DNA of 64,000 nt from contig NZ_JASLER010000083.1 of the NCBI RefSeq assembly GCF_030151085.1, positions 62,001 through 126,000 of the forward strand, in the 5' to 3' direction. Below the pieces are notes generated by a model. It worked only from the letters and a program-made list of their open reading frames with translations. It did no database searches and was not told the origin of the DNA. This DNA comes from Bacteroides sp. (GTDB lineage: Bacteria > Bacteroidota > Bacteroidia > Bacteroidales > Bacteroidaceae). Made by a program: the position numbers and the translations under genes. This document shows, in pieces, positions 8,797 to 17,276 of the stretch (within the stretch, counting starts at the first letter, position 1; each line of letters begins with the position of its first letter).

Positions 8797-9765
8797 TTAG
8801 AAGGCGGCAGGTTTCAATCGAAGTCCTATTGTCTCTTCCAGGTTAAACATCAAATTCATGTTATGAACAGCCTGACCGCTGGCACCTTTCAATAAGTTGT
8901 CAATGCAGGAAATGATGAGCAGCTTGTCGCCATGCTTCTCCAAGTGGATGAGGCATTTGTTGGTGTTTACCACTTGTTTCAGGTCGATGTTCTTCTCTAC
9001 AATAAAGGTGAAAGAATCTTTGGCATAGTACTCTTCGTACATGCGGACAATTTCTTCCAGAGCTACCTTTGTCTTGACAACAATGGTAGTAAAAATGCCA
9101 CGGGGAAAGTCGCCACGGTAAGGAATAAAATCTATTTCCGAGTCGAAGCTGTTTTGCAACAGTTTGAGTGATTGCTTGATTTCGGGCACGTGCTGGTGGT
9201 CGAAAGCTTTGTACACACTCATGTTATTGTTGCGCCAGCTGAAGTGGCTTGTGGCACCCGGTTTCACTCCTGCACCTGTACTACCGGTAATAGCATTTAC
9301 CATGATGTCATCATTCAGCATCAGGTGTTTAGCAAGAGGTAATAAACCTAATTGGATGCAAGTGGCAAAACATCCCGGATTGGCAACATGCTTCGCTGTA
9401 CAGGTAGCACGGCGGTTCAGTTCCGGCAGTCCGTAAATGAAGTCATGTTCGGGAGATGCGATGCGGTAATCCATGGAGAGGTCGATAATCCTCAACTCTT
9501 CGGGTACATTGTGACTTTCGAGGAACTTCTTCGTGTCGCCATGTGCAGTGCAGAAGAAGAGAACATCAATTTCGTCCAATGGCAGCTCGTCGGTGAATAC
9601 TAAATCTGTTTCTCCGTACAGTCCTTCGTGTACGTCGGTAATTTTGTTGCCGGCATTGCTCGAACTGTTTATAAAAACGATTTCCGCTTCCGGATGGTTG
9701 ATAAGCAAACGTATCAGTTCGCCTGCCGTATATCCGGCTCCGCCGATGATTCCTACTTTTATCAT
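8797..9765 (-). CDS. argC: N-acyl-gamma-glutamyl-phosphate reductase
   Basis: A 322-aa NADPH-dependent reductase of the arginine pathway. MIKVGIIGGAGYTAGELIRLL is the start of the Rossmann fold and HVANPGCFATC carries the catalytic Cys (about residue 133). I start at the ATG at 9765. An in-frame ATG at 9792 would add nine residues and overlap the end of the upstream pspC gene, and would place an odd charged stretch before the conserved MIKVGIIGG. It lies 7 bp downstream of pspC and upstream of argD. Confidence 0.93.
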   Translation of the reverse strand: MIKVGIIGGAGYTAGELIRLLINHPEAEIVFINSSSNAGNKITDVHEGLYGETDLVFTDELPLDEIDVLFFCTAHGDTKKFLESHNVPEELRIIDLSMDYRIASPEHDFIYGLPELNRRATCTAKHVANPGCFATCIQLGLLPLAKHLMLNDDIMVNAITGSTGAGVKPGATSHFSWRNNNMSVYKAFDHQHVPEIKQSLKLLQNSFDSEIDFIPYRGDFPRGIFTTIVVKTKVALEEIVRMYEEYYAKDSFTFIVEKNIDLKQVVNTNKCLIHLEKHGDKLLIISCIDNLLKGASGQAVHNMNLMFNLEETIGLRLKPAAF

Positions 9766-9772
9766 GTTTATT

Positions 9773-9967
9773 TTATCTTTTTTCTGGAACAATAAGCCAC
9801 ATTATGAGGTATACAGGTATTCCTGCAAAAGCAGTAAATATCGTTAATAGTGCATAACCGATGCGTACGAGTGACGGGTCGAGCCCGAAGTAATCTGCCA
9901 AGCCTCCGCAAACGCCTGCCAACATTTTGTCGCTGCGTGAGCGTGTAAGTTTCTTATTATTCTCCAT
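9773..9967 (-). CDS. Small PspC-domain membrane protein
   Basis: A 64-aa protein that is a PspC domain and little else: LTRSRSDKMLAGVCGGLADYFGLDPSLVR (written in pieces: KMLAGVCGGLADYFG and DPSLVRIGYALL) followed by one hydrophobic helix ending IMWLIVPEKR. PspC domains occur in envelope-stress proteins of the inner membrane. It sits between argG and argC (17- and 7-bp gaps), clearly co-transcribed with arginine genes. The placement looks conserved in Bacteroides, but I know of no demonstrated role in arginine synthesis. Confidence 0.85.
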   Translation of the reverse strand: MENNKKLTRSRSDKMLAGVCGGLADYFGLDPSLVRIGYALLTIFTAFAGIPVYLIMWLIVPEKR

Positions 9968-9984
9968 AGTGTTATTCTTGTGAT

Positions 9985-11193
9985 TTATATTTTTTCGTCT
10001 TTATGATTGGCGTAATAAGCACGTAGCGGGGTAGAAGTTACTTTAATAAATCCTTTTGCATCTTCTGCAGTCCAGCCTTTTTGCATTTCACCGTATTCGC
10101 CTAACTTGTTTTTTACAAGGTCGTCTTCACTTTCCACACCTACGGTAGAGAAGCTGAGTGGGCGGAGTTCAAGAATAGCCGTACCATTTACATTGCGTTG
10201 AGAAGACTCAAGCATAGCTTCAATATCACGCATTACCGGTTCCAAATACTGGCTTTCGTGCAAGAACATTCCGTACCAATTGGCTACCTGGTCTTTCCAG
10301 TATTGTTGCCATTTGCTCAATGTGTATTTTTCCAGGAAGCGGTGTGCACCGATAATCAGCATAGGTGCGGCTGCCTCGAAACCTACACGTCCTTTGATAC
10401 CGATAATTGTATCACCAACGTGCATATCGCGTCCGATACCGTAAGCGGCACCAATTTCTTCTACTTTCAGAATAGCTTGGATAGGATCGTCGAATTTCTC
10501 ATCATTAACTGCTTTCAGTTCGCCGTTTTCAAAAGTGAGGCGCAGTTGTTCGCTACCTTCTTTCGTACAATGCTTCAGATAGGCGCTTTCGGGTAAACCT
10601 TGGGCTGAGTCCAGAATTTCGCCTCCACAGATGGAAGTACCCCACAATCCTACATTATAAGAGTATTTCAGTTTGGCGAAGTCGGCTGCAAAACCGTGCT
10701 TGTTCAGGTAATCAATTTCTTCCTGACGGCTCAGTGCCATGTCGCGTGTCAGTGTGATGATTTCTACTCCCGGAGCCATTACCAGGAAAGTCATGTCGAA
10801 ACGAATCTGGTCGTTACCGGCACCTGTAGAACCATGTGCGATGGCATCCGCACCAATCTCGTTGGCGTAGCGTGAAATGGCGAGTGCCTGGAAAATACGT
10901 TCGGAACTTACAGAGATAGGGTAGGTTCCGTTGCGCAATACGTTACCATAAACCATGTATTTCAGGCTCTTTTCGTAATACTCTTGCGTTACGTCGATGG
11001 TTACATATTCTTTAGCGCCCAGTTTGTAGGCGTTCTCTTCGTTGGTTTTCAGCTGTTCGGGGCTGAAACCTCCGGTGTTGGCGCAAGCTGCATATACTTC
11101 ATAACCTTTTTCTTTAGCAAGGTACATTACTGTAAATGAGGTGTCCAAACCGCCGCTGAATGCGACTACTACTTTTTTCTTCTTAGCTTCCAT
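9985..11193 (-). CDS. argG: Argininosuccinate synthase
   Basis: A 402-aa enzyme joining citrulline and aspartate with ATP. VVVAFSGGLDTSFTVMYLA is the N-type ATP-pyrophosphatase loop; AHGSTGAGNDQIRFD and the later GRVGFEAAAPMLIIGAH are family motifs. Length fits the family. It is 12 bp from the upstream acyltransferase gene and 17 bp from pspC. Confidence 0.95.
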   Translation of the reverse strand: MEAKKKKVVVAFSGGLDTSFTVMYLAKEKGYEVYAACANTGGFSPEQLKTNEENAYKLGAKEYVTIDVTQEYYEKSLKYMVYGNVLRNGTYPISVSSERIFQALAISRYANEIGADAIAHGSTGAGNDQIRFDMTFLVMAPGVEIITLTRDMALSRQEEIDYLNKHGFAADFAKLKYSYNVGLWGTSICGGEILDSAQGLPESAYLKHCTKEGSEQLRLTFENGELKAVNDEKFDDPIQAILKVEEIGAAYGIGRDMHVGDTIIGIKGRVGFEAAAPMLIIGAHRFLEKYTLSKWQQYWKDQVANWYGMFLHESQYLEPVMRDIEAMLESSQRNVNGTAILELRPLSFSTVGVESEDDLVKNKLGEYGEMQKGWTAEDAKGFIKVTSTPLRAYYANHKDEKI

Positions 11194-11205
11194 ATCTTTG
11201 TATAT

Positions 11206-11763
11206 TTATATTTTATCTTCTTCGTGTAACTTCGGATCGTATAGCATTGCCGTGCAAATACAGAATTTACGATTCTTAGCTACTAATATATCGTGGTTAA
11301 TGCAACCTTCGCAACCTTTCCAAAAGGATTCATCGTCAGTCAGTTCATTGAAGGTTACAGGGACATACCCCAGTTCCGTATTCATTTTCATAACGGCAGC
11401 TCCACTGGTCAGACTGAATATTTTTGCATTAGGCCATCGCAATCGGGCAAGGCGGAAAGAGGCGGTTTTAATACGTTTTGCCAATCCTAAACCGCGGAAG
11501 TCGGGATGAACAATCAATCCGGATGTAGCTACATACTGTTTGTTGCCCCAGCTCTCAATGTAGGTAAAGCCTGCGAACTCCTCTCCACACAAGGCGATGA
11601 TAGCTTTTCCTTCTTTCATCTTAGTTGCTACATATTCGTGTGTACGTTCTGCGATGCCCGTTCCGCGTACCTTGGCAGCATCCCGGATGGTATCCAAAAT
11701 TTTATCCACGTAAACTTCATGTGAGGCATCGGCCACCATCACATCAATTTGTTTCGAATCCAT
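11206..11763 (-). CDS. GNAT acyltransferase of arginine operon (candidate N-acylglutamate synthase)
   Basis: A 185-aa GNAT-fold protein with an acyl-CoA-binding loop at about residues 88-100 (LIVHPDFRGLGLAKRIK). The C-terminal part carries Cys residues (CEGCINHD, KFCICTAML). It lies between argR and argG, 12 bp before argG. Bacteroides lack a classical argA/argJ first enzyme in this operon, and from memory the B. thetaiotaomicron counterpart has been proposed, on genetic grounds, to be the first enzyme, making N-succinylglutamate. Function here is therefore inferred from operon position and that homologue; the fold is seen directly. Confidence 0.75.
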   Translation of the reverse strand: MDSKQIDVMVADASHEVYVDKILDTIRDAAKVRGTGIAERTHEYVATKMKEGKAIIALCGEEFAGFTYIESWGNKQYVATSGLIVHPDFRGLGLAKRIKTASFRLARLRWPNAKIFSLTSGAAVMKMNTELGYVPVTFNELTDDESFWKGCEGCINHDILVAKNRKFCICTAMLYDPKLHEEDKI

Positions 11764-11793
11764 TTCTTTATTTTAATTTCTTATTTATATGAC

Positions 11794-12267
11794 TTACTTC
11801 AAATGCGGAATGATTTGTGACAAGAAGATGCGTACTTCTTCGTGAGATGCCGCTTCGTGAACAACCATCATAATAGTATCGTCTCCGGCTATAGTACCCA
11901 AGATGGCGGGACATTCGCGATTGTCGATGTCGTATGCCATGCTACTGGCATATCCAGGGCGAGTACGGATAACAGCGATATTGCCGGAAAATTGAATGGA
12001 TATAAATCCGCTATTCATTAGCATTTCGCTGGCACTCTGGTCGTTAGAACGTTTGTACATGATGTTGTTCGGCAGTACATAGACGTATTTACCGTTCATA
12101 TTGGCTGCTTTTGCAACTTTCAACTGTTTCAAGTCGCGTGACAAGGTGGCTTGTGTCAGCTCAAAGCCTTCCTTTCCCAAAGCCTGCAATAATTCTTCCT
12201 GAGAACTTACGTCTTTGCTTGAGATAATCATCTTAATGGCGTCTAACCGATTGGCTTTTTTCTTCAT
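11794..12267 (-). CDS. argR: Arginine repressor
   Basis: A 157-aa ArgR. The N-terminal winged helix (about 1-75) includes SSQEELLQALGKEGFELTQ and TQATLSRDLKQL, the DNA-reading helix; the C-terminal domain has GTIAGDDTIMMV, the arginine-binding/hexamerisation motif. First gene of the operon, 30 bp before the acyltransferase. Feedback control of the operon by arginine is expected, and an ARG-box-like sequence is visible just upstream. Confidence 0.94.
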   Translation of the reverse strand: MKKKANRLDAIKMIISSKDVSSQEELLQALGKEGFELTQATLSRDLKQLKVAKAANMNGKYVYVLPNNIMYKRSNDQSASEMLMNSGFISIQFSGNIAVIRTRPGYASSMAYDIDNRECPAILGTIAGDDTIMMVVHEAASHEEVRIFLSQIIPHLK

Positions 12268-12272
12268 GTTTA

Positions 12273-12304
12273 TGTATAATTATTCCAATGATGGCGCAAA
12301 ATTA
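12273..12304 (-). promoter_or_regulatory. argR operon promoter with ARG-box-like operator
   Basis: On the minus strand TAATTTTG (12304-12297) matches the TAnnTTTG -7 element. Immediately downstream, at 12286-12273, lies a sequence that reads TGTATAATTATTCC on the plus strand, close to the bacterial ARG-box half-pattern TGAATwwwwATTCA (12 of 14 positions). Its position over the start of transcription would allow autorepression. The region is AT-rich, so a chance match is possible. Confidence 0.4.
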
Positions 12305-12362
12305 AGGATTTATTTGGAAATAATATGCAAAAATGATCGAATTTTTATTCTATTTTAAAAGA

Positions 12363-12390
12363 AAGCCGGACTGTTTATGCAGCCCGGCTT
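12363..12390 (-). terminator. Terminator of the HU-like gene
   Basis: AAGCCGGACTG (12363-12373) pairs with CAGCCCGGCTT (12380-12390) with one mismatch and a 6-nt loop; on the minus strand it is followed by TTTCTTTTAAAAT. It lies 29 bp past the HU-like stop codon. Confidence 0.8.
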
Positions 12391-12418
12391 ATACTTTTAC
12401 TATCGAAAAATCGCTCCT

Positions 12419-12880
12419 TTATCCTAACGGATTATCATTTTCATCTCCTGGTTTTCCTGTGCTTCCTCCGCTTTCACTAGAAGTATCTTCCGACTCAACT
12501 ACCATACGGGTTACACCTGAATTTTTCATCATATTCTTCAATCGTTGTCCCGGTACGAAGATCAACTTTTGTCGATAAATCACATCGGACGTCACAGCCT
12601 TGGCCTCATCTTGGCTTTTGCTATTCAATCCCGGTCGGATGCTGCCGAAGTCTCCTAATCTAATGGTCGCACCGATACTGGCATATGTGCAAAGTGCGTC
12701 GATCATACCGTCGAGAACGGCTTTTACAATACCTCTCGGTACAAATCCCTGACTAGCAACCTGATCACATAACATACTGAAATCAATATCCGCTACCGAA
12801 ATTGAAGCGGCTACATACTTTTCTACCTTGGCATCACCGATACCAATTTTTCTTTTTCTTACTGCATAACGAAATGACAT
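12419..12880 (-). CDS. HU-family DNA-binding protein
   Basis: A 153-aa protein with the HU/IHF-like fold of the large Bacteroides group (residues about 1-125): VASQGFVPRGIVKAVLDGMIDAL and TIRLGDFGSIRPGLNSKS are the helix and beta-arm start. The C-terminal tail (SSESGGSTGKPGDENDNPLG, about 20 residues) is low-complexity and acidic. It has its own terminator. The precise DNA target is unknown. Confidence 0.85.
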   Translation of the reverse strand: MSFRYAVRKRKIGIGDAKVEKYVAASISVADIDFSMLCDQVASQGFVPRGIVKAVLDGMIDALCTYASIGATIRLGDFGSIRPGLNSKSQDEAKAVTSDVIYRQKLIFVPGQRLKNMMKNSGVTRMVVESEDTSSESGGSTGKPGDENDNPLG

Positions 12881-13017
12881 AATTGTGTTTGTTTTAAATT
12901 AATAAAATAGTTTTGTTTTGTGTTTTAAGCTTAAGACATGGCAAATATATAGTTTTAATATTTAAAAAGAGGCTTTTCCAAAAAAACTTTCTTAATACAT
13001 ATTTCAATTGATTGCTA

Positions 13018-13130
13018 TATAGATAGTTATATGAACTATTATCAATAGAACCAACTGAAATCCCTAATTAGTAAACCATTAATTGTGATTATTCGCTAAG
13101 AGTTTTTATCTAGATCACTAATTTGAATAC
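13018..13130 (-). pseudogene. Decayed 3' end of a copy of the 106-aa membrane protein gene
   Basis: About 110 bp here align by eye, at roughly four bases in five, with 16076-16190, the 3' part of the intact membrane protein gene on the same strand. Shared blocks include TTTTTATCT, ATCACTAATTTGAATA, AACCAACT and AGTTATAT. The copy has indels and in-frame stops and the rest of the gene is missing. The similarity breaks off about 20 bp before the stop codon of the Omp85-like gene. Confidence 0.75.
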
Positions 13131-13151
13131 AGTCTTGCCAAACATACATTT

Positions 13152-14291
13152 TTAGAATGCTTCAGCAAACTGAAATAGAAATCCGGCAGTATCTTTACCG
13201 AAGCCATAATCAATACGTATATTTACATTGTGTTTAAACTCAATCCGCAATCCCAAACCATAATTAGGTAAAATATGTTTCATCTCTAATTTTTTTAAAG
13301 AAGGGAACACAGTTCCGCAACCTAACCATGCCACACAACCAATACGACTATAAATGTGCTGTCTTAATTCCAGTTGTGTCGTCATTTGATTACAGTCTAT
13401 ATAGCGACCACCATAGTAACCACGCATCCGGCTATCTCCACTTCCTAATTCTTCCCTTAATGGCCAAGGAGTATTATTACTATTAAATTGTCCGTAAAGG
13501 TCAAACGCAAGGACACTACTTTTCCACATAGGGGTAAAAGCATCGAAAATCATCGTTGTATTAAACAAAGTCTTATTATAGGAGCTTAATAAATCCGGAT
13601 AAATGATTTCTCTTGCCATGAAATAGATACCACGTTTAGGATTTAAGATGAAATCGCGTGTGTCATATTGGATAGATGCTCCGATTCCCGTGAAGAAATA
13701 AGAATTCTTTTGTCCTTCCAGATAAGTGAGGTTAGACATTTTAGTCAAATCTGCATATTTTATATAGAGAGCCGCGCCGACATGAAAACTCTTGGTGAGT
13801 TTATAAACGTAGTCCGATTCCCAGTTGATAAGTTGTTTGGTATATTCTGAAATTGGATTCACATTACAGGCATCGTATGTAATTCCCCAAAAGTCCTGTG
13901 TCTTATGTTGAAACTGCAAGCGATAACTCAAACGAGCCTTATTTCCCCTGAAGTGATTGTTCCCTTTTACGGTAATCCCATAAAAGCCATTCATCATTGC
14001 ACTTCCCGATAATGATATGTCGGAAGGTTGCATGATAGAATCCATGCGGTCTAAACGGTATAATGCGGTTGCAGCACCTCCGATGCCAACGCCACCCTCC
14101 CGGGTATAACAAGGAGCTACTACAAAACTCATATCCATCTTTTTCTCGAATGTTCTGTCTACATTTCCATGAAAAAGGCTATTCCAGTATTTTTTTAATC
14201 CTTTCACTTGTATTGAATCTGATTGAGCAGAAACATTTTTTGCAAAAACAAGAAGGATAATTATGCTAAAAACGAAGTGTTTTATATTCAT
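13152..14291 (-). CDS. Omp85/BamA-like outer-membrane surface antigen
   Basis: A 379-aa protein with a signal peptide (MNIKHFVFSIIILLVFAKNVSA) followed directly by a beta-barrel of the bacterial surface antigen (Bac_surface_Ag) family. IQYDTRDFILNPKRG and the later SRMRGYYGGRY (the Omp85 RGF/RGY-type motif in loop 6) support this, and the protein ends in a barrel-type terminal Phe. There is no room for POTRA domains, so it is a barrel-only member and not BamA itself. It is 13 bp downstream of the small barrel gene, so the two are probably co-transcribed. Function unknown. Confidence 0.75.
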   Translation of the reverse strand: MNIKHFVFSIIILLVFAKNVSAQSDSIQVKGLKKYWNSLFHGNVDRTFEKKMDMSFVVAPCYTREGGVGIGGAATALYRLDRMDSIMQPSDISLSGSAMMNGFYGITVKGNNHFRGNKARLSYRLQFQHKTQDFWGITYDACNVNPISEYTKQLINWESDYVYKLTKSFHVGAALYIKYADLTKMSNLTYLEGQKNSYFFTGIGASIQYDTRDFILNPKRGIYFMAREIIYPDLLSSYNKTLFNTTMIFDAFTPMWKSSVLAFDLYGQFNSNNTPWPLREELGSGDSRMRGYYGGRYIDCNQMTTQLELRQHIYSRIGCVAWLGCGTVFPSLKKLEMKHILPNYGLGLRIEFKHNVNIRIDYGFGKDTAGFLFQFAEAF

Positions 14292-14304
14292 ATTCTATCT
14301 GTTT

Positions 14305-14985
14305 TTATTTTGCAAATCGGTAAGCTACTCCAATACTGATAGTCTGGGGATGCATTTTAATTCTACTGCTATTCTCATCAAGTAAATTGGTTACACTCGC
14401 CTTATAAGTGGCGTTAATTTGAAAACCTGAAATAAACTCATAGCCTATCTTAATGCCGAAACCAGTATTCGAATCACTTAAAGCGGGTAATCCCGTAGTA
14501 CCGTCTTTCTCATAAAGATCTTGTTTTACTCCGTCGTACTTGAATGATGCTCCCAAGCCAAATTCGGTGTAAGGTCCTATCCCTATGTGTATACGGTTTC
14601 CCTTTGAAAAGCAATAATGATACATGGCATAAATAGGAATTTCCATTCCCCAATAACGATACTCACCTGTTTGATTGTCCCATTCAAAATCAGAATTTTT
14701 GTAATGAAATAGCATTTCTCCCTGGATGGAGAAAGATTTAGAGATACCTAAATTAAGGAAACCACCAGTGCTAAATCCTAGCTTCATATTACTTTTGCTG
14801 TCATTGATACCTGAATGGATAAAATTAGATGCATTCATTTCTAAAATCGGTCCACCTGTGAAAGTGATTTTTTGTTCTTTGGAGAACTCTATTTCTTTGC
14901 TTGTTGCATTTAGGGGCTGAGCTTTTAGTATGCTCATACAGCTTACAGCTAATACTGAAAGGATAAAATACTTCTTCTTTTTCAT
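14305..14985 (-). CDS. Small outer-membrane beta-barrel protein
   Basis: A 226-aa protein starting at the ATG at 14985, which gives a normal signal peptide (KKKKYFILSVLAVSCMSILKAQP). An earlier in-frame ATG at 15042 adds 19 residues that do not look like a signal. The body alternates aromatic and polar strands typical of the OMP_b-brl_2 (porT-like) family, with FTGGPILEMNAS early and TISIGVAYRFAK at the end. It is upstream of the Omp85-like gene and divergent from an AraC regulator, which may control both. Confidence 0.75.
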   Translation of the reverse strand: MKKKKYFILSVLAVSCMSILKAQPLNATSKEIEFSKEQKITFTGGPILEMNASNFIHSGINDSKSNMKLGFSTGGFLNLGISKSFSIQGEMLFHYKNSDFEWDNQTGEYRYWGMEIPIYAMYHYCFSKGNRIHIGIGPYTEFGLGASFKYDGVKQDLYEKDGTTGLPALSDSNTGFGIKIGYEFISGFQINATYKASVTNLLDENSSRIKMHPQTISIGVAYRFAK

Positions 14986-15135
14986 TTTGATGTTATTTTT
15001 TGCCGCAAAAGTAGGCAAAGTCTTATCGCACAAAAAGGTCATTTCATGGAGAATATTGGACGAAACTCTAGATTATTGTTTTATATCCAATATTTTGCTC
15101 TATTTTTGTGTTCTAATCCTTATATAATAGATGGA

Positions 15136-15990
15136 ATGGATATATTGAATTTACGAAATGAAGCACAAAGCAACAGGCAGTTTTTATGTGTGAATGATGA
15201 TTTTTACATTTTTGATGTAACCAATAATAGCTTATCAAATCATCCATTCAAAATAGATATGTACGTATGTTGTATTTGCCTTCAAGGAGAAAGCATAGGA
15301 AAAATAAACTTATCTCCCTATCGTTTAACTAGCGCAAGAATGTCAATCAATGTCTCAGGACAAATTCTGGAACAGGAATTCATAAGTGATGATTTTAGAG
15401 GAATTTGTATTTTTATGTCGGACAAATTCATTAGTAGTTTGGGATTACCCTATAACTTTGAGACCTATATGTTGCTGCAAGACAAACCTATTTTGGATTT
15501 AAAATCGGGACAACTTGAGGCCATACTTTCCTATTGTACAATGGTTCGTAGGGTTATAGAGAATAAGCATCCCTATCAATTAGATATTATCAAGCATCTG
15601 ACTTGTGCTTTCTTTTATGGCATGGGATACTATTTTCATCAATTATCAGAAAATAGAATACTATCAAACAATGAAGCGTTAATGAATGACTTTTCAAAAG
15701 AAGTGCAACTATTCTACAGGAAAGAAAGAAAAGTACTTTATTATGCGGATAGACTTCATTTATCCGCAAGTTATCTATCCACTATCGTAAAGCGTGTTAG
15801 CGGGAAAACTGCTGCGGAATGGATTGATGATTACGTTGTATTGGAAGCAAAAGCGCTATTAAAGTCCACTAAATTGACAATACAGCAAATCAGTGATGAA
15901 TTAAACTTTCCTTCTCAATCGTTTTTTGGTAAGTATTTTAAAAGAATAACAGGTTTATCGCCTAAAGAGTACAGAGAAAAAATTAGATAG
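15136..15990 (+). CDS. AraC-family transcriptional regulator
   Basis: I start at the ATG at 15136 (MDILNLRNEAQ), giving 284 aa; the frame is open back to 15046, but that would run nearly into the divergent gene and add a hydrophobic stretch unlike the family. The two AraC helix-turn-helix motifs are at the C-terminus: LHLSASYLSTIVKRVSG and IQQISDELNFPSQSFFGKYF, then GLSPKEYRE. The N-terminal half is a sensor domain without obvious ligand. It is divergent from the two barrel genes with a 150-bp gap. Confidence 0.85.
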   Translation: MDILNLRNEAQSNRQFLCVNDDFYIFDVTNNSLSNHPFKIDMYVCCICLQGESIGKINLSPYRLTSARMSINVSGQILEQEFISDDFRGICIFMSDKFISSLGLPYNFETYMLLQDKPILDLKSGQLEAILSYCTMVRRVIENKHPYQLDIIKHLTCAFFYGMGYYFHQLSENRILSNNEALMNDFSKEVQLFYRKERKVLYYADRLHLSASYLSTIVKRVSGKTAAEWIDDYVVLEAKALLKSTKLTIQQISDELNFPSQSFFGKYFKRITGLSPKEYREKIR

Positions 15991-16030
15991 ATTGCAAAAA
16001 TGCTTTATCATGACTATGCACTTTGAATAG

Positions 16031-16057
16031 TGCAACTAACGTGAAAAGTAAGTTGCA
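16031..16057 (+). terminator. Hairpin after the AraC gene
   Basis: TGCAACT (16031-16037) and AGTTGCA (16051-16057), followed by TTTCTTGTT on the plus strand. It lies between convergent genes ending at 15990 and 16076. Confidence 0.55.
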
Positions 16058-16075
16058 TTTCTTGTTAGTATATAT

Positions 16076-16396
16076 TTAGTTATATAAATAGTGTCCAATA
16101 AAACCAACTAAAGTTCCCAATAGCAAACCATTCATTGCGATTATTGGCAAAGACTTTTTATCTGAATCACTAATTTGAATAAGCATAGGAATTGTCAATG
16201 CCAGGCCTACGATACCACCTTCCAGCCACCAAGCAATATGTGGTATCTCTATATTAAGAATTACTATCGAAACAAATAAATAATGAAAGAATGCTGATGC
16301 AATAGAACGTCGTGGCAATTTTTGTATAATCATAGGAATTACATCTACGGTTCCTGCAACCAAGCCCACTACTATCGAAAAGATTAATTTATCCAT
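16076..16396 (-). CDS. Small four-helix membrane protein next to sigma factor
   Basis: A 106-aa protein, mostly hydrophobic, with four likely transmembrane segments: LIFSIVVGLVAGTVDVIPM (residues 4-22), ASAFFHYLFVSIVILNI, WWLEGGIVGLALTIPMLI, and IIAMNGLLLGTLVGFIGHYL. I do not recognise a named family. It is 8 bp downstream of the sigma factor gene, so the two form an operon; it could be a membrane partner controlling the sigma factor, but this is inference. A decayed copy of its 3' end is at 13018-13130. Confidence 0.75.
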   Translation of the reverse strand: MDKLIFSIVVGLVAGTVDVIPMIIQKLPRRSIASAFFHYLFVSIVILNIEIPHIAWWLEGGIVGLALTIPMLIQISDSDKKSLPIIAMNGLLLGTLVGFIGHYLYN

Positions 16397-16404
16397 ATTA
16401 CAAA

Positions 16405-17223
16405 TTATTTGGTTATTGAAAAATCATCGGTTTTAATCAAGTTAATGAGAAAATCTTTAGCCTGCTTTTTAGAAGCATGTTTTAGTAAGTTGGCGTATAA
16501 AGCTGTTGCAGCATCAATATTTTCCATTGCATTTTTTGAATTAGAAATTGTGTCAGGTATTGCAGATGATAAATATGGTAATGTTAAATCTACTCTATGT
16601 TGGCTTAGCGCATAATTAACCCGATTCATACATTTGCATTTTCTCCCTCCTCCATGTTCACAGTACTCAGATAAAAAAAGGCTCATTACTTTTTTGCAGC
16701 GGGACAATCGTTGTCTAAAATTATCTGCTGATAATTCTGTAATTTCACCACCGATACTGCTCTCTACTTGAAACATGGTCCCTAAAATGAAAACTAATCT
16801 ATCCAATGGAGCTAAACATTGGAGCAGCACATTTGTACACGATATTTTAAGTTCCTCAGATAATAGGCTTTTTTCAGCTAAACTAATTTGTTCGGTAGCA
16901 GACAATACATAGTTATCTATATCATTACCAAATATCTCAAAAGATAATGGACGATTCATAAACAGTTTATCCTTCTCATTGAGTAAATGATTCACTGCGA
17001 TACGATAAACCCAAGTCGAAAATAAACTTTCTCCTTTATAAGAAGATAGATTTGTAATGACTTTGATTAAAATATCCTGTTTTACATCTTCTGCGTCTTC
17101 AATTCGTCCAAGCATGCGCAAAGATAAGTTGAAAACTCTTTCCTCTATGCTTGCAATAATTAGCTCCAATGCAGTTTCCGAACCATTGAGTGCTTGATTT
17201 ATTTGCTCTATTTTTATTTCCAT
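16405..17223 (-). CDS. ECF-like RNA polymerase sigma factor with C-terminal extension
   Basis: A 272-aa protein. Sigma region 2 is at about residues 25-85 (LRMLGRIEDAEDVKQDILIK, FSTWVYRIAVNHLL), region 4 at about 130-180 (LAPLDRLVFILGTMF, LSADNFRQRLSRCKKVM). Beyond the usual end (about 190 aa) there is an extra 80 residues beginning with a Cys/His cluster, CEHGGGRKCKCMNRVNYA, that could bind metal. Target promoters are unknown. The next gene is the small membrane protein. It is not linked to a SusC/SusD pair. Confidence 0.85.
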   Translation of the reverse strand: MEIKIEQINQALNGSETALELIIASIEERVFNLSLRMLGRIEDAEDVKQDILIKVITNLSSYKGESLFSTWVYRIAVNHLLNEKDKLFMNRPLSFEIFGNDIDNYVLSATEQISLAEKSLLSEELKISCTNVLLQCLAPLDRLVFILGTMFQVESSIGGEITELSADNFRQRLSRCKKVMSLFLSEYCEHGGGRKCKCMNRVNYALSQHRVDLTLPYLSSAIPDTISNSKNAMENIDAATALYANLLKHASKKQAKDFLINLIKTDDFSITK

Positions 17224-17276
17224 AATTTCAGCCTTTTATTTGTTAGACAGTTGAAAAAGCAAATTGTGACAATAAA

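Noticed and set aside
12316..12329. Second ARG box upstream of argR
   Set aside because: Only about 11 of 14 positions match in very AT-rich DNA, too weak to annotate separately.
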